From: Desulfovibrio sp. JY
Lineage (GTDB): Bacteria > Desulfobacterota > Desulfovibrionia > Desulfovibrionales > Desulfovibrionaceae
Direction of reading: 5' to 3'
Assembly: GCA_021730285.1 (NCBI GenBank)
Contig: CP082962.1
Location: forward strand, 2,542,001-2,606,000
DNA: 64,000 nucleotides
Position 1 is the stretch's first letter. Each line of letters starts with the position of its first letter. A program made the position numbers and the translations under genes. Shown here piece after piece: positions 51,010 to 59,200 of the stretch. The notes beneath the pieces were generated by a model that saw nothing but the letters and a program-made list of their open reading frames with translations, made no database searches and had not been told where the DNA came from.

Positions 51010-51045
51010 TCCCCACCGCCCGCAGCCGTCATTGCCTGAAAAGAC

Positions 51046-51079
51046 AAAAGGGCCGCTTCCCCGGGAAGCGGCCCTTTTT
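51046..51079. terminator. Bidirectional terminator after secF
   Basis: A 15-bp stem (AAAAGGGCCGCTTCC, loop CCG, exact complement) with a T-run on both strands. It serves secF and the convergent lipoprotein gene. Confidence 0.9.
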
Positions 51080-51102
51080 GATGTCGTCTTGGGCGGCGGG
51101 AA

Positions 51103-51429
51103 TCACTTCGCCGGCTTGGCGGCGCCTTGTGCGGCCTGATAGCTCGCCAGCTCCTGCTCGGTGCGGTTATAGTTCGTCAGTGCCTCTTCCTTGGCCTGCC
51201 GGTAGCGTTCGGCGTCTTGGGCGTTGCCGTCGCGTTTCGCCTCTTCCTCGGCCTCGGCGTAGCGGAGGTAGGCGTATTTGCTGTGCTTGAGCTTTTCAGC
51301 CAACAAGACTCTCTGGTCGGTGTCCTGCCAGTGATTGAGGCGCGCCGAACAACCGGCGGACAGCGAGGCCGCAAGGACCAGAAGCAGACAGGCGACAAGG
51401 TGGAAACGGAAACAACGGGTTGTATGCAT
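51103..51429 (-). CDS. Small lipoprotein with helical DUF4398-like domain
   Basis: A 108-residue protein with a lipoprotein signal peptide (lipobox LSAGC near residue 26). A highly charged helical region follows (AEKLKHSKYAYLRYAEAEEEAKRDGNAQDAERYRQAKEE) and resembles DUF4398-type coiled coils. Cell-envelope location is expected, function unknown. Confidence 0.75.
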   Translation of the reverse strand: MHTTRCFRFHLVACLLLVLAASLSAGCSARLNHWQDTDQRVLLAEKLKHSKYAYLRYAEAEEEAKRDGNAQDAERYRQAKEEALTNYNRTEQELASYQAAQGAAKPAK

Positions 51430-51482
51430 AACGGTACGTGGGGGTTATCGGCCCTTGGCGTCCGCAACCGGGACGACTGGCG

Positions 51483-51725
51483 TTAGAGCCGGATGTTGAC
51501 GATGCCTCCCTGGGCCACTTCGACGACCCCGCCGAGCGGCACCTGCACGGAACCGCCCAGGGGAATCTCGACGGTTCCCGTTGGAGGTGTGATCGAGACG
51601 GCCCCGGCCGGGGATATGCTGACGGCACCCGGGGGCCCGGCCTCGAAATGGCCGGGCGGCAACGCCTCGAAACGGCCGGGGGGATTGGCTTCGGTCTGAC
51701 CGGCCGGTGTGATGGCGTCAGACAT
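51483..51725 (-). CDS. Octapeptide-repeat protein
   Basis: An 80-residue protein made almost entirely of nine tandem eight-residue units with consensus G-x-V-x-[IV]-x-P-x: GQTEANPP, GRFEALPP, GHFEAGPP, GAVSISPA, GAVSITPP, GTVEIPLG, GSVQVPLG, GVVEVAQG, GIVNIRL. Strand-turn repetition suggests a beta-solenoid or stacked-hairpin rod. GGAGG lies 7 bases before the ATG. There is no signal peptide. I do not recognise a family; the repeats in DNA are 24 bases long and may vary in number. Confidence 0.7.
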   Translation of the reverse strand: MSDAITPAGQTEANPPGRFEALPPGHFEAGPPGAVSISPAGAVSITPPTGTVEIPLGGSVQVPLGGVVEVAQGGIVNIRL

Positions 51726-51894
51726 GGTCTTCCTCCCGAGGCGACGATTGCGCCTCTTGGGAGAATATGCCCGAATTCCGGCCGACAGGCAATGGCAGGG
51801 CCGCGACCCACGCCGCGAGCGCGCGGGAAGCGGTTGCCCGGCCTGGAAATGCGGCCGCATGAAATCGCGGTAATCTTTTCGGCGCGCGCGGGGA

Positions 51895-53061
51895 TCAGGC
51901 GGCCCGGGCCTGACGCTTGGATCGCACCAGGCTGTCGGCGGCCTTGCCGGCCAGATAGAGCACGCCGCGCAGCAAAAGCGGGTAGCTGGAAACGTCGGGG
52001 GCTTCGATTTGCGGCAGCAGGGGAGAGGTGTCGCCGCCATGGCCGCCGGACAGGCGCTTGCGGATGGCCTGGGCCTCCTCGTTGCGGCTGTTTATGGCCA
52101 GGCTTTTGCCGATGGCCCGTTCGGCCAGATCGGGGCGGCGCAGGAAATGGTAGGCCTTGGACAGGCCGAGATAGGCGTCGGCGTTTTTTGGGGCCAGGTC
52201 CAGGGCATGGCGGAAAAGCGCCACCGCGGCGGTGTAGTGGCGCTCGCGCAGCAGTTCGTTGCCGAGAGCCAGAAACGGGTTGAACCCGACGTCGTCGTTT
52301 TTGAGCGCATCGATGAACTGGTCGCGCAGTTCGATAAACCGCCTGGTCCTGGCGCAGGCCGAGGCCGCCTGCTTCATGTACTGGCGAAAGCGCCTGGCGC
52401 TGCCCTTGGCCTGCCAGACGCGGGCCAGGCCCAGGTAGGCCTCGACGAAAAGTTCGTTTATGGCGAGCGCCCTGTGGAAGGCCATGATGGCCCGCTCGTA
52501 GTCGCGTCCGGCCAGGGCCAGCATGCCCTGCTCGAAATATTTCGGGGCGGCGTCCGGGGCTTCGGCCACGGCGGCAAACCCCTTTGCGGCGCGTTCCGTC
52601 TCGCCGGCGGCCTCCTTGCGGGCTGCCCGGGCCAGGGCGGCCTTTTCCGAAGCGGTGAACCGGGCCATGTGGGCGGCCATGAGCAGGTGCTTGTCGAAGG
52701 TGTCCTGGGAATAGGGGCGCAGGCAGATGCCGGCCACGCCGAGCCTGACCGCCGCCAGCACCTCGTCCCGCCGGCCGTCGAGCATGGTCAGGATGACCGG
52801 CAGCCCGGCCAGGGCCGCGTCGGCGCGCAGCGCGGCCACGAAGTCGCGGCCGTCCATGTCGGCCAGGGCGGCGTCGCAGATGACCAGATCGAACTCGCCC
52901 CGACGCAAGAGCGCCAATCCCTCGAGGCCGGTGGTCACGTGGCGCGCGGCCGGGATGCGGGCGCGCTTGAGGAATTCGCGGTCGATCCTGGCATGGCCTT
53001 CGTTGTCGGTCACGATGAGCGCGGTCTTAAATATCGTCAGGGGCGGATGGGGAACGGTCAT
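51895..53061 (-). CDS. Receiver domain plus TPR protein
   Basis: A 388-residue cytoplasmic protein. A CheY-like receiver (residues about 8-125) has the phospho-acceptor Asp in DLVICDAALADMDGRDF and a Lys-position region ending CLRPYSQDT, where the usual Lys is replaced by Arg. Several TPR repeats follow (about 185-340: YFEQGMLALAGRDYERAIMAFHRALAIN, NPFLALGNELLRERHYTAAVALFRHALDLAP). There is no DNA-binding domain, so it probably acts through protein contacts. Similar receiver-TPR proteins are common in Desulfovibrio. Confidence 0.85.
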   Translation of the reverse strand: MTVPHPPLTIFKTALIVTDNEGHARIDREFLKRARIPAARHVTTGLEGLALLRRGEFDLVICDAALADMDGRDFVAALRADAALAGLPVILTMLDGRRDEVLAAVRLGVAGICLRPYSQDTFDKHLLMAAHMARFTASEKAALARAARKEAAGETERAAKGFAAVAEAPDAAPKYFEQGMLALAGRDYERAIMAFHRALAINELFVEAYLGLARVWQAKGSARRFRQYMKQAASACARTRRFIELRDQFIDALKNDDVGFNPFLALGNELLRERHYTAAVALFRHALDLAPKNADAYLGLSKAYHFLRRPDLAERAIGKSLAINSRNEEAQAIRKRLSGGHGGDTSPLLPQIEAPDVSSYPLLLRGVLYLAGKAADSLVRSKRQARAA

Positions 53062-53156
53062 GGCCAACGTCCTTTGTGCTGCCGGTTGTCGCCGTTTGCA
53101 CAAACCGTATCGGCCGGTCTGGAAGATGCTTTAGGTAAAGATTATGGAAAGAAAGT

Positions 53157-53222
53157 GCGAGAGGGGAACCCTTTTTGAAAAAGGGTTCCCCTCTCGCGCT
53201 CTCCCTTCCCAAAAACTTTTTA
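53157..53222 (-). repeat. Dispersed hairpin repeat, type B (copy 9)
   Basis: A 19-bp stem (53157-53197, GCGAGAGGGGAACCC on its left arm) followed on the plus strand by CTCCCTTCCCAAAAACTTTT, the inverted family flank. It forms an inverted pair with copy 10 across a short spacer, the same arrangement as copies 1 and 2. Confidence 0.88.
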
Positions 53223-53242
53223 ACGATAACAGACCGTCACCA

Positions 53243-53303
53243 TGAAAGTCTTTGGAAAGGGGGTCCGGGGGGAAACTTTTCTTCAGAAAAGTTTCCCCCC
53301 GGT
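53243..53303 (+). repeat. Dispersed hairpin repeat, type A (copy 10)
   Basis: Flank ATGAAAGTCTTTGGAAAGGG and a perfect 18-bp stem with loop TC (53265-53302). It ends 8 bases from the stop codon of the GAPDH gene. Confidence 0.88.
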
Positions 53304-53310
53304 TCTTTCT

Positions 53311-54294
53311 CTAAAGGCTTGCCACCTTTTTGATCAGGCGCACGAGCTGGTTGGTGAAGCCGGCCTCGTTGTCGTACCAGGCCAGGATTTTGGCCATGGT
53401 GCCGTCGAGGACCTGGCTGGCCTTGGCGTCGACCACGCCGCCGTGGGTGTCGCCGGTGAAGTCGATGGACACCAGCGGCTCGTCGGTAAAGCCCAGGTTC
53501 TCGCCGGAGGCGGCCTCGAGCACCTTGAGCAGCCCGGCGGTGTCGGTGGGCTTTTCCAGCTCGCAGGAAAAATCCACCAGGGAGACGTTGGGCGTGGGCA
53601 CGCGGATGGACATGCCGTCCAGGCGTCCGGCCAGGGCCGGGATGACCTTGGTCACGGCCCGGGCCGCGCCGGTGGTGGTCGGGATCATGGACAGGCCGCA
53701 GGCCCGGCCGCGCCGCCAGTCCTTGTGGGAGCCGTCCAGGATGCGCTGGCTCATGGTGTAGGCGTGGATGGTGGTCATGAGGCCGTGCTTGATGCCGAAG
53801 GCGTCGTTTACGGCCTTGGCGATGGGGGCCAGACAGTTGGTGGTGCAGGAGGCGTTGGAGATGATGCGGTGCTCGGGCCGCAAGTCCTGGTCGTTGACGC
53901 CCATGACGACGGTGATGTCCTCGTCTTTTCCGGGGGCGCTGATGATGACCTTCCTGGCGCCGACGGCCATGTGCTTTTCGCAGGATTCCCGGTCCACGAA
54001 CTTGCCGGTCGTCTCGACCACGTAGTTGCAGCCGCAATCCCCCCAGCGCCATTCGCCGCCGCCGTGGCGGGTGATGGTGACGGGCTTGTCGTTTATGATC
54101 AGGCCGTCTTCGCTCGGGACGACGGTGCCGGCGAAGCGGCCGTGCACGGAGTCGTATTTGAGCAGATGGGCAAGCTGGGCGTTGTCGGCCCGGGCGTTGA
54201 TGGCCTTGATGGTGATGTCGGGATCGCCGGCAACAAGCCGCGTCAGGTATCGTCCGATCCGGCCGAATCCGTTGATGCCGATCGTAACCGCCAT
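53311..54294 (-). CDS. gap: Glyceraldehyde-3-phosphate dehydrogenase, type I
   Basis: A 327-residue glycolytic/gluconeogenic enzyme. The Rossmann start is GINGFGRIGR, the catalytic Cys150 lies in SNASCTTNC, and further signatures are SIRVPTPNVSLVDF and WYDNEAGFTNQ. The residue after AIN near position 34 is Ala-Arg rather than the Asp usual in strict NAD enzymes, so NADP use is possible (inference). It is monocistronic and ends at a hairpin repeat. Confidence 0.96.
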   Translation of the reverse strand: MAVTIGINGFGRIGRYLTRLVAGDPDITIKAINARADNAQLAHLLKYDSVHGRFAGTVVPSEDGLIINDKPVTITRHGGGEWRWGDCGCNYVVETTGKFVDRESCEKHMAVGARKVIISAPGKDEDITVVMGVNDQDLRPEHRIISNASCTTNCLAPIAKAVNDAFGIKHGLMTTIHAYTMSQRILDGSHKDWRRGRACGLSMIPTTTGAARAVTKVIPALAGRLDGMSIRVPTPNVSLVDFSCELEKPTDTAGLLKVLEAASGENLGFTDEPLVSIDFTGDTHGGVVDAKASQVLDGTMAKILAWYDNEAGFTNQLVRLIKKVASL

Positions 54295-54432
54295 ATCCGT
54301 GTCCTCCTGGGATGGTTCGTGAGGTATCGGTGGGAAGCGCGTGGGCACGGCCCGCAGGCGCGGAAAATTATAGGCCGGGTCACGGTTTTGTGTCAATGAA
54401 ACGTCGTTCTTTCCCGATGGTTAGACGTCTTG

Positions 54433-54912
54433 TCAAGACGGGGCGGACGACCGCGGCCAGGAGGCGGCCTGGGCCAGCCTGGCCGAAACGGCCAGGGCGG
54501 TCAGGGTGATGTCGCACCAGGCCAGGGCGGAACGCGGCGAAACCGTGTAGAATCGCCAGGCCATCTCGGCCGTGGAGGCGTCGACGGTGGGAAAGGAGCC
54601 CAGAAACGGCCAGAAAAGAACCGGAGCCCGCACCACGTCGCACACGAGGTGCAGGCTCCAGAAGAGGGCCACGATAAGGGGCCAGGAAGCGGGCAAGCGC
54701 GCCCGGCGGCAGATCACGGCGAAAAGCCCGAGAAAAAGCGCTCCGCCGATCAGGCTGTGGGCGATGCCGTGTCCCGGCAGGCCGAAAAAGAGCTTGAGCG
54801 GCTTGTCGATCCAGTCCGGCCCGAAGGCGGCGATGACGCACAGCGCAAGCGGTGCGCGGCGAAGGGCGAACTGGTTGCCGAGCGAGCCCAGGGCGGCGTG
54901 ACCGAAAACCAT
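54433..54912 (-). CDS. DUF457/YdjM-like membrane-bound hydrolase family protein
   Basis: A 159-residue membrane protein with about four hydrophobic segments and conserved polar residues in FGPDWIDKPL, GHGIAHSLIGG and SLHLVCDVVR. This fits the inner-membrane predicted metal-dependent hydrolase family (YdjM/DUF457). The role is unknown. It lies 12 bases after the upstream exported-protein gene, which it probably follows in one transcript. Confidence 0.8.
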   Translation of the reverse strand: MVFGHAALGSLGNQFALRRAPLALCVIAAFGPDWIDKPLKLFFGLPGHGIAHSLIGGALFLGLFAVICRRARLPASWPLIVALFWSLHLVCDVVRAPVLFWPFLGSFPTVDASTAEMAWRFYTVSPRSALAWCDITLTALAVSARLAQAASWPRSSAPS

Positions 54913-54924
54913 GGCTACGCCTCG

Positions 54925-55539
54925 TTATTGGGGCAAAAGCCAGTTCTGGTCGATGGTGAACAGGGGAAAAGCCGGCTGGGGTTCCGGCTCGCCCCGGACC
55001 ATGGAGTCGTAGCAGGCCTTTTCGTCGGCCATGGCCCGGTTATCCGAGAGCCGGATGACGTTGCCCTTGGGGCCGTCATCGGTGGCGGCGCCGAAATGTT
55101 CGAGCAACACGTCGACGCCCTTGGTTTTGTTGGAGCCGAAGACCCAGCGATAGCCTTTGTATTTGCTGCCCTTTTTCGAAGGCAGCGGCGTGGGCACGCC
55201 GTAGCGGGTCGTCATGCCCTTGGTCAGCTTGTCAAAGGTGGCCAGGGAGCCGTCGGCGTAGAGCAGGCGCACCCGCATGACGCGGTTGGTGGTGGCGCAG
55301 CCGCCGAGGATCACGTAGCCGGCGCTAAAGCCCTTGGTCGGCTTGAGGTTGGCCCGGATCAGCCAGGGCCGGTTCCAGATGGGGGCCATGCGGGAGATGT
55401 CGAGGCGGTCGCGCAGGCTTTCGGCGTCCGCGCCGAGGGTGATGCCGGCGAGCTTTGTGGGGGCCTTCTGGGCGCAGGCGGGCGCGGCCAGGGCCAGGAT
55501 CAGGGCCAGGGCGAGCAGGGCCGAAAGGCTTCGGGTCAT
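54925..55539 (-). CDS. Exported hypothetical protein
   Basis: A 204-residue protein with a signal peptide (residues 1-23, ending PACAQ). The mature part begins KAPTKLAGITLGADAESLRDRL, a pattern seen in small periplasmic proteins that compare a 'GITLG' beta segment, and has two Cys (GGCATT, KACYDS). GGAG lies upstream of the ATG. Function unknown. Confidence 0.78.
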   Translation of the reverse strand: MTRSLSALLALALILALAAPACAQKAPTKLAGITLGADAESLRDRLDISRMAPIWNRPWLIRANLKPTKGFSAGYVILGGCATTNRVMRVRLLYADGSLATFDKLTKGMTTRYGVPTPLPSKKGSKYKGYRWVFGSNKTKGVDVLLEHFGAATDDGPKGNVIRLSDNRAMADEKACYDSMVRGEPEPQPAFPLFTIDQNWLLPQ

Positions 55540-55702
55540 GTGAGGCTCCTTTGGCGGTGTTGGCGGATTGCGGCCTTCACAATGCCCGGGGTTGCGCGAT
55601 TGTCAAGGGCGCGGACTTGCCGGGCGTTGCGCCATGGCGTAGAAACGGCGCTATCTGTCCGGGCGCGTCGCCCGCTTGTTCCATTTTAAGGAGATTGTCG
55701 AC

Positions 55703-56173
55703 ATGACCAGAAAGGCCCTGCTTTTGGCGTTGTTTTTCGTTCTTGTGGCGTTTCGCGTTCCGGCGCTTGCGGCTTCCTCGGTGTCCCAGGCGGGGAGCGG
55801 AACCTTCGCCCATGCCTGGACCAGCTATAATGACCAGGAGAAGCGATCCTTCATGTTCGGTCTGGCCACGGCGGTGCGAATCATGTGCACCGACGTGAGC
55901 AGCATCAACAAGGGCGCCAAACCCCAGGAGATCGAGCAGCATTTCCGCAGCTGCTTCAATTCCTATGTCGGCGTGGACCCCGCCAGCGTCATCAGCGCCA
56001 TGAACACCCTGTACGCCGATCCCAAAAACGCCATGATCCCCATCGATGGGGCCTACAAGATCTCGCTTATGCAGTTGCGCGGCGACAAGGTGGACGAAAT
56101 CATCGTCCAGTCCCGCAAGTACGGCGAGCGCATCAAGCAGGAACTCGACCAGCAGCGCAAGGCCGGTAAATAA
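55703..56173 (+). CDS. Exported hypothetical protein (Rap1a/Tai-like size)
   Basis: A 156-residue protein with a signal peptide (residues 1-23, ending PALAA). The mature domain is mainly helical: YNDQEKRSFMFGLATAVRIMCTDVS, FRSCFNSYVG. Two Cys may form a disulfide. AAGGAG lies 8-9 bases before the ATG. The family is not recognised with certainty. It converges with tamB, with a hairpin repeat between them. Confidence 0.75.
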   Translation: MTRKALLLALFFVLVAFRVPALAASSVSQAGSGTFAHAWTSYNDQEKRSFMFGLATAVRIMCTDVSSINKGAKPQEIEQHFRSCFNSYVGVDPASVISAMNTLYADPKNAMIPIDGAYKISLMQLRGDKVDEIIVQSRKYGERIKQELDQQRKAGK

Positions 56174-56184
56174 GAGCCAAAACG

Positions 56185-56228
56185 GCGCGAGAGGGAAGCC
56201 CGCTCACAGGCAGGGTTCCCTCTCGCGC
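56185..56228. repeat. Dispersed hairpin repeat, divergent type B (copy 11)
   Basis: A 13-bp outer stem GCGCGAGAGGGAA and its complement, with an interior loop and a short inner stem. It shares the GCGAGAGGG / CCCTCTCGC arms of type B but lacks the flank. It lies 11 bases after the stop of the upstream gene. Confidence 0.65.
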
Positions 56229-56299
56229 TGTCCTCGTCCTCGAATTTCAGTCTTTCCGGACGTCCCCGCACTGCACGGAGACGTTCCCGCGTCTGTCGC

Positions 56300-59200
56300 T
56301 CAGTAATCCCACTTCCAGTTGACGCCCACGCCCTGCTTGTTGTCCGCGCCGACCCGGCTGTCCACGGTGATGTTGGGGGTGACCTGCACCTCCACGGACA
56401 CGGCTCCGGTCTGCGCGCCCATGCCTTGTTCCACGCCCACGGTCACGCCCTTGGTGATTTCCTTGCCAGCCTTGAGCACGGTGGAGGCCATGCCGGTGCC
56501 CTTGCCCGAGACCAGGGACAGCTGGTCGAGACCGAGGATGCGCCGGGTGCGGGCCAGGACGCTGGTCGGCGTGCCGCCGGCGTAGAGCGAGGCGGCGGCC
56601 TGGGCCAGCTGGGCCGCCTGGATCGGGGACAGCGTCCGGGCGGACTGTCCGAACAGAATGCGCGAGAGGATCTCGTCGTGGGACAGTGTCGGGGTCGAAA
56701 CCAGCTTGATGGACGGGTTGGTCGCGTCGCCGGTGATGGAGACCCCGGCCGTGACGTCCCCGGAGGTGTTTTCGGCCAGGATGTCGAGAATGGGGGCCGG
56801 GGGGCTGCCGCCGGTGAAGGTGACGTCGCCCTTGGTGATCTCCAGGTTGCTGCCGAAAAGCTCCACCCGGCCCTTGGCCACGTAATACTTGCCGACCACG
56901 ACCGGCGCGGCGGCCGTGCCCGTGACCTTGACCTTGCCTTCCCAGCGTGATTCCAGCCCCAGTCCACGCACGTAGACCGCTTGGCCGAGGGCGGCCGTGA
57001 TGTCCAGGTCGATGCGGCGGGCGGCGGCCGGCGGCGCGTGATGTTTGGCCTTTTTCTTCGGGGCGTTGGGGTCGTTGACGTAGGTGACGGGGATGACCAC
57101 CACGTCCGGGGGAAGCGAGGTCGGCAGGTTGATGTCCGCCGGGCCGATTTCGATATTTCCGCTCGCCCGCATGCGGGACAGGGTGCCGGCGACGGCCAGG
57201 CTCCCGTTTGCCGTGACCCGGGCCAGATCGAGCCCGGCCACGCGCAGGTGGTTGAGCTTCAGGTTCAGGTCCACGGGGCCGTTTTGCGGGTCCGCGATGC
57301 CGACTCTGCCGGTCAGGGTGAAATTGCCGCCGTGGCCGTCCTGGCCGGAGGCCTGCTCGATGGCGATGGTCCCGCCCGAGGCGTTGGCCCGGAAGGTCAG
57401 ATTGTGCAGCACCAGCCCCGCGTCGGCGTTTTCGAGCTTTTTCGCGGCCAGGGCTATCGAGCCCGTGACCGACGGCGCGGCCAGCGTGCCGCCGATGGCC
57501 ATGTCGGCGGTCAGGCGGCCGACGATGCGGGTGTTGGCCTGGGCGAGAAGTCCCGCCATCTGCGACAGGTCGCTGTCGGCGGTGATGCGCCCCGAAAGCG
57601 CGCCGTGGGGCGGCACGTCAAAGGCGAAGGGCGAAAGGGCGAAGCGCACGGGCAGGCCGGCCACCACGGTGACGGCCTCTTTCTTGCCGGTCGGGCCGAC
57701 GGTGGCGCGCGCCTCGGCCTTGCCGCCGGAAACGGACGCATTGGCGGTCACGGCGAGCGTCGGCAGCCCGGAGCCCTTTTCCGAGGCCATGGACAGGTCG
57801 TTGACCGTGACCTCGGCCGTGAGTTCCGGCTTTGCGGCGGAGCCGGCCAGGGAAATAGCCACCTGTCCCGTGCCGCCAAGTCCGGCCACGCCAAAGGAGG
57901 CCAGCATGGGCAGGGAAAGGTGGGTGATGGAAGCCTTGCCGGAAACGGACCGGGGCGACAGGCTGGCGGAGGCCTCGATTTTCGCCTTGTCGAAGGCCAG
58001 GGCCAAGGCGTCGAGGCGCGTGCTTGCGCCGTCGAGGGTCACCGTGGCCGGGGCGGTCAGGCGGAATTTTTTCGTGTCCAGGCTCCCGCCGAGGCTGGTC
58101 ACGGTGATGCGGCGGCCCTTGCCCGCGGGCGCAAGGCCGATGGTGGTGGCCAGGGTAAGCGGCTTGCCGCCCGGGATGGTCCCCTTGGCGTCGAGGTTGG
58201 CGGAAAACGTCCGGCCGTCGCCATGGCCGGCCAGGGACAGCGTGGCCAGATCGAGTCCGCCGGCGGCCAGCCCCTTGGCGGCGATGTCGGCCTTGCCCCG
58301 GGGATTGCCGCTGACATCGTCGAGGTTGGCGGCCACGGTCAGGTTGGCGACGGCAAGGCCGGGCAGGCGCAGCCCGGCGGCGGTAAGGTCGCATACGACG
58401 CCTTGTCCGTTCTTGCCGGCTGTGGCCGTGGCGGCAAGCGTCAGGCTGCCGGCGAGTTGCTGTCCGGCGAAACGGCCGAGCCCGGCGAGGCTGCCCGCCT
58501 TGCCGGAGAGCTTGCCGCTGACGCGCCCGGTTGCCGTGTCGATGACGGCATCCCCGGAAAAGGCGGCGTCCGGGGCGGCCAGGCGCAGCTTGGAAACGGT
58601 CAGGCGCGTGTCGCGCAGGGCGTAGTCGGCCTCGAAACGGGCCGATTCGCCCTCGCGCCGGGCGGAAAGCGACACCGTGCCGGTCGGCGCGGCGGCCAGA
58701 TCGTTGCCCGTGGCCGCAAGTTCCAGTCCGGCCAGGGCCAGATCGCCGAAAACGAGGCGTTCGCCCTTGGCCGAAACGGTCAGGCGCGGGGCGGCGGCGG
58801 TGCCGGCGGCGGTCAGGTCGAGGGTCAGGGCGCCGCCGCTTTTTTCGCCCAACGCCCGTTCGAGCACGGCCAAATCGGGGGCCTTAAGCGCGGCCTTGGC
58901 CGCGAGTCCCCCGGTTGCGGCGTCATAGTCGCCCGAAGCGGCGAGCGTGACCGCCTTGCCATTGAGCGTCAGGGATTCGATGCGCGCGCCGGAAGCCGCG
59001 AAACCGGCCTTGGCGGCGATGGTGGGCGAGGCGCCGAGCAGGGCGGCCAGGGCCTTGGCGGCATCGTCCGCGCCTTCGCGCGGGGCAAGCCCCGTCAGGT
59101 CCAGTTTCAGGGCGGCCTGCCCCTTGCCGGCGGCGTCGGCCGCGATGTCGGCCGCCAGCGCCAGTTTGCCGGTCAGGCGCAAGCCGGCCAGTCCGGCCGC

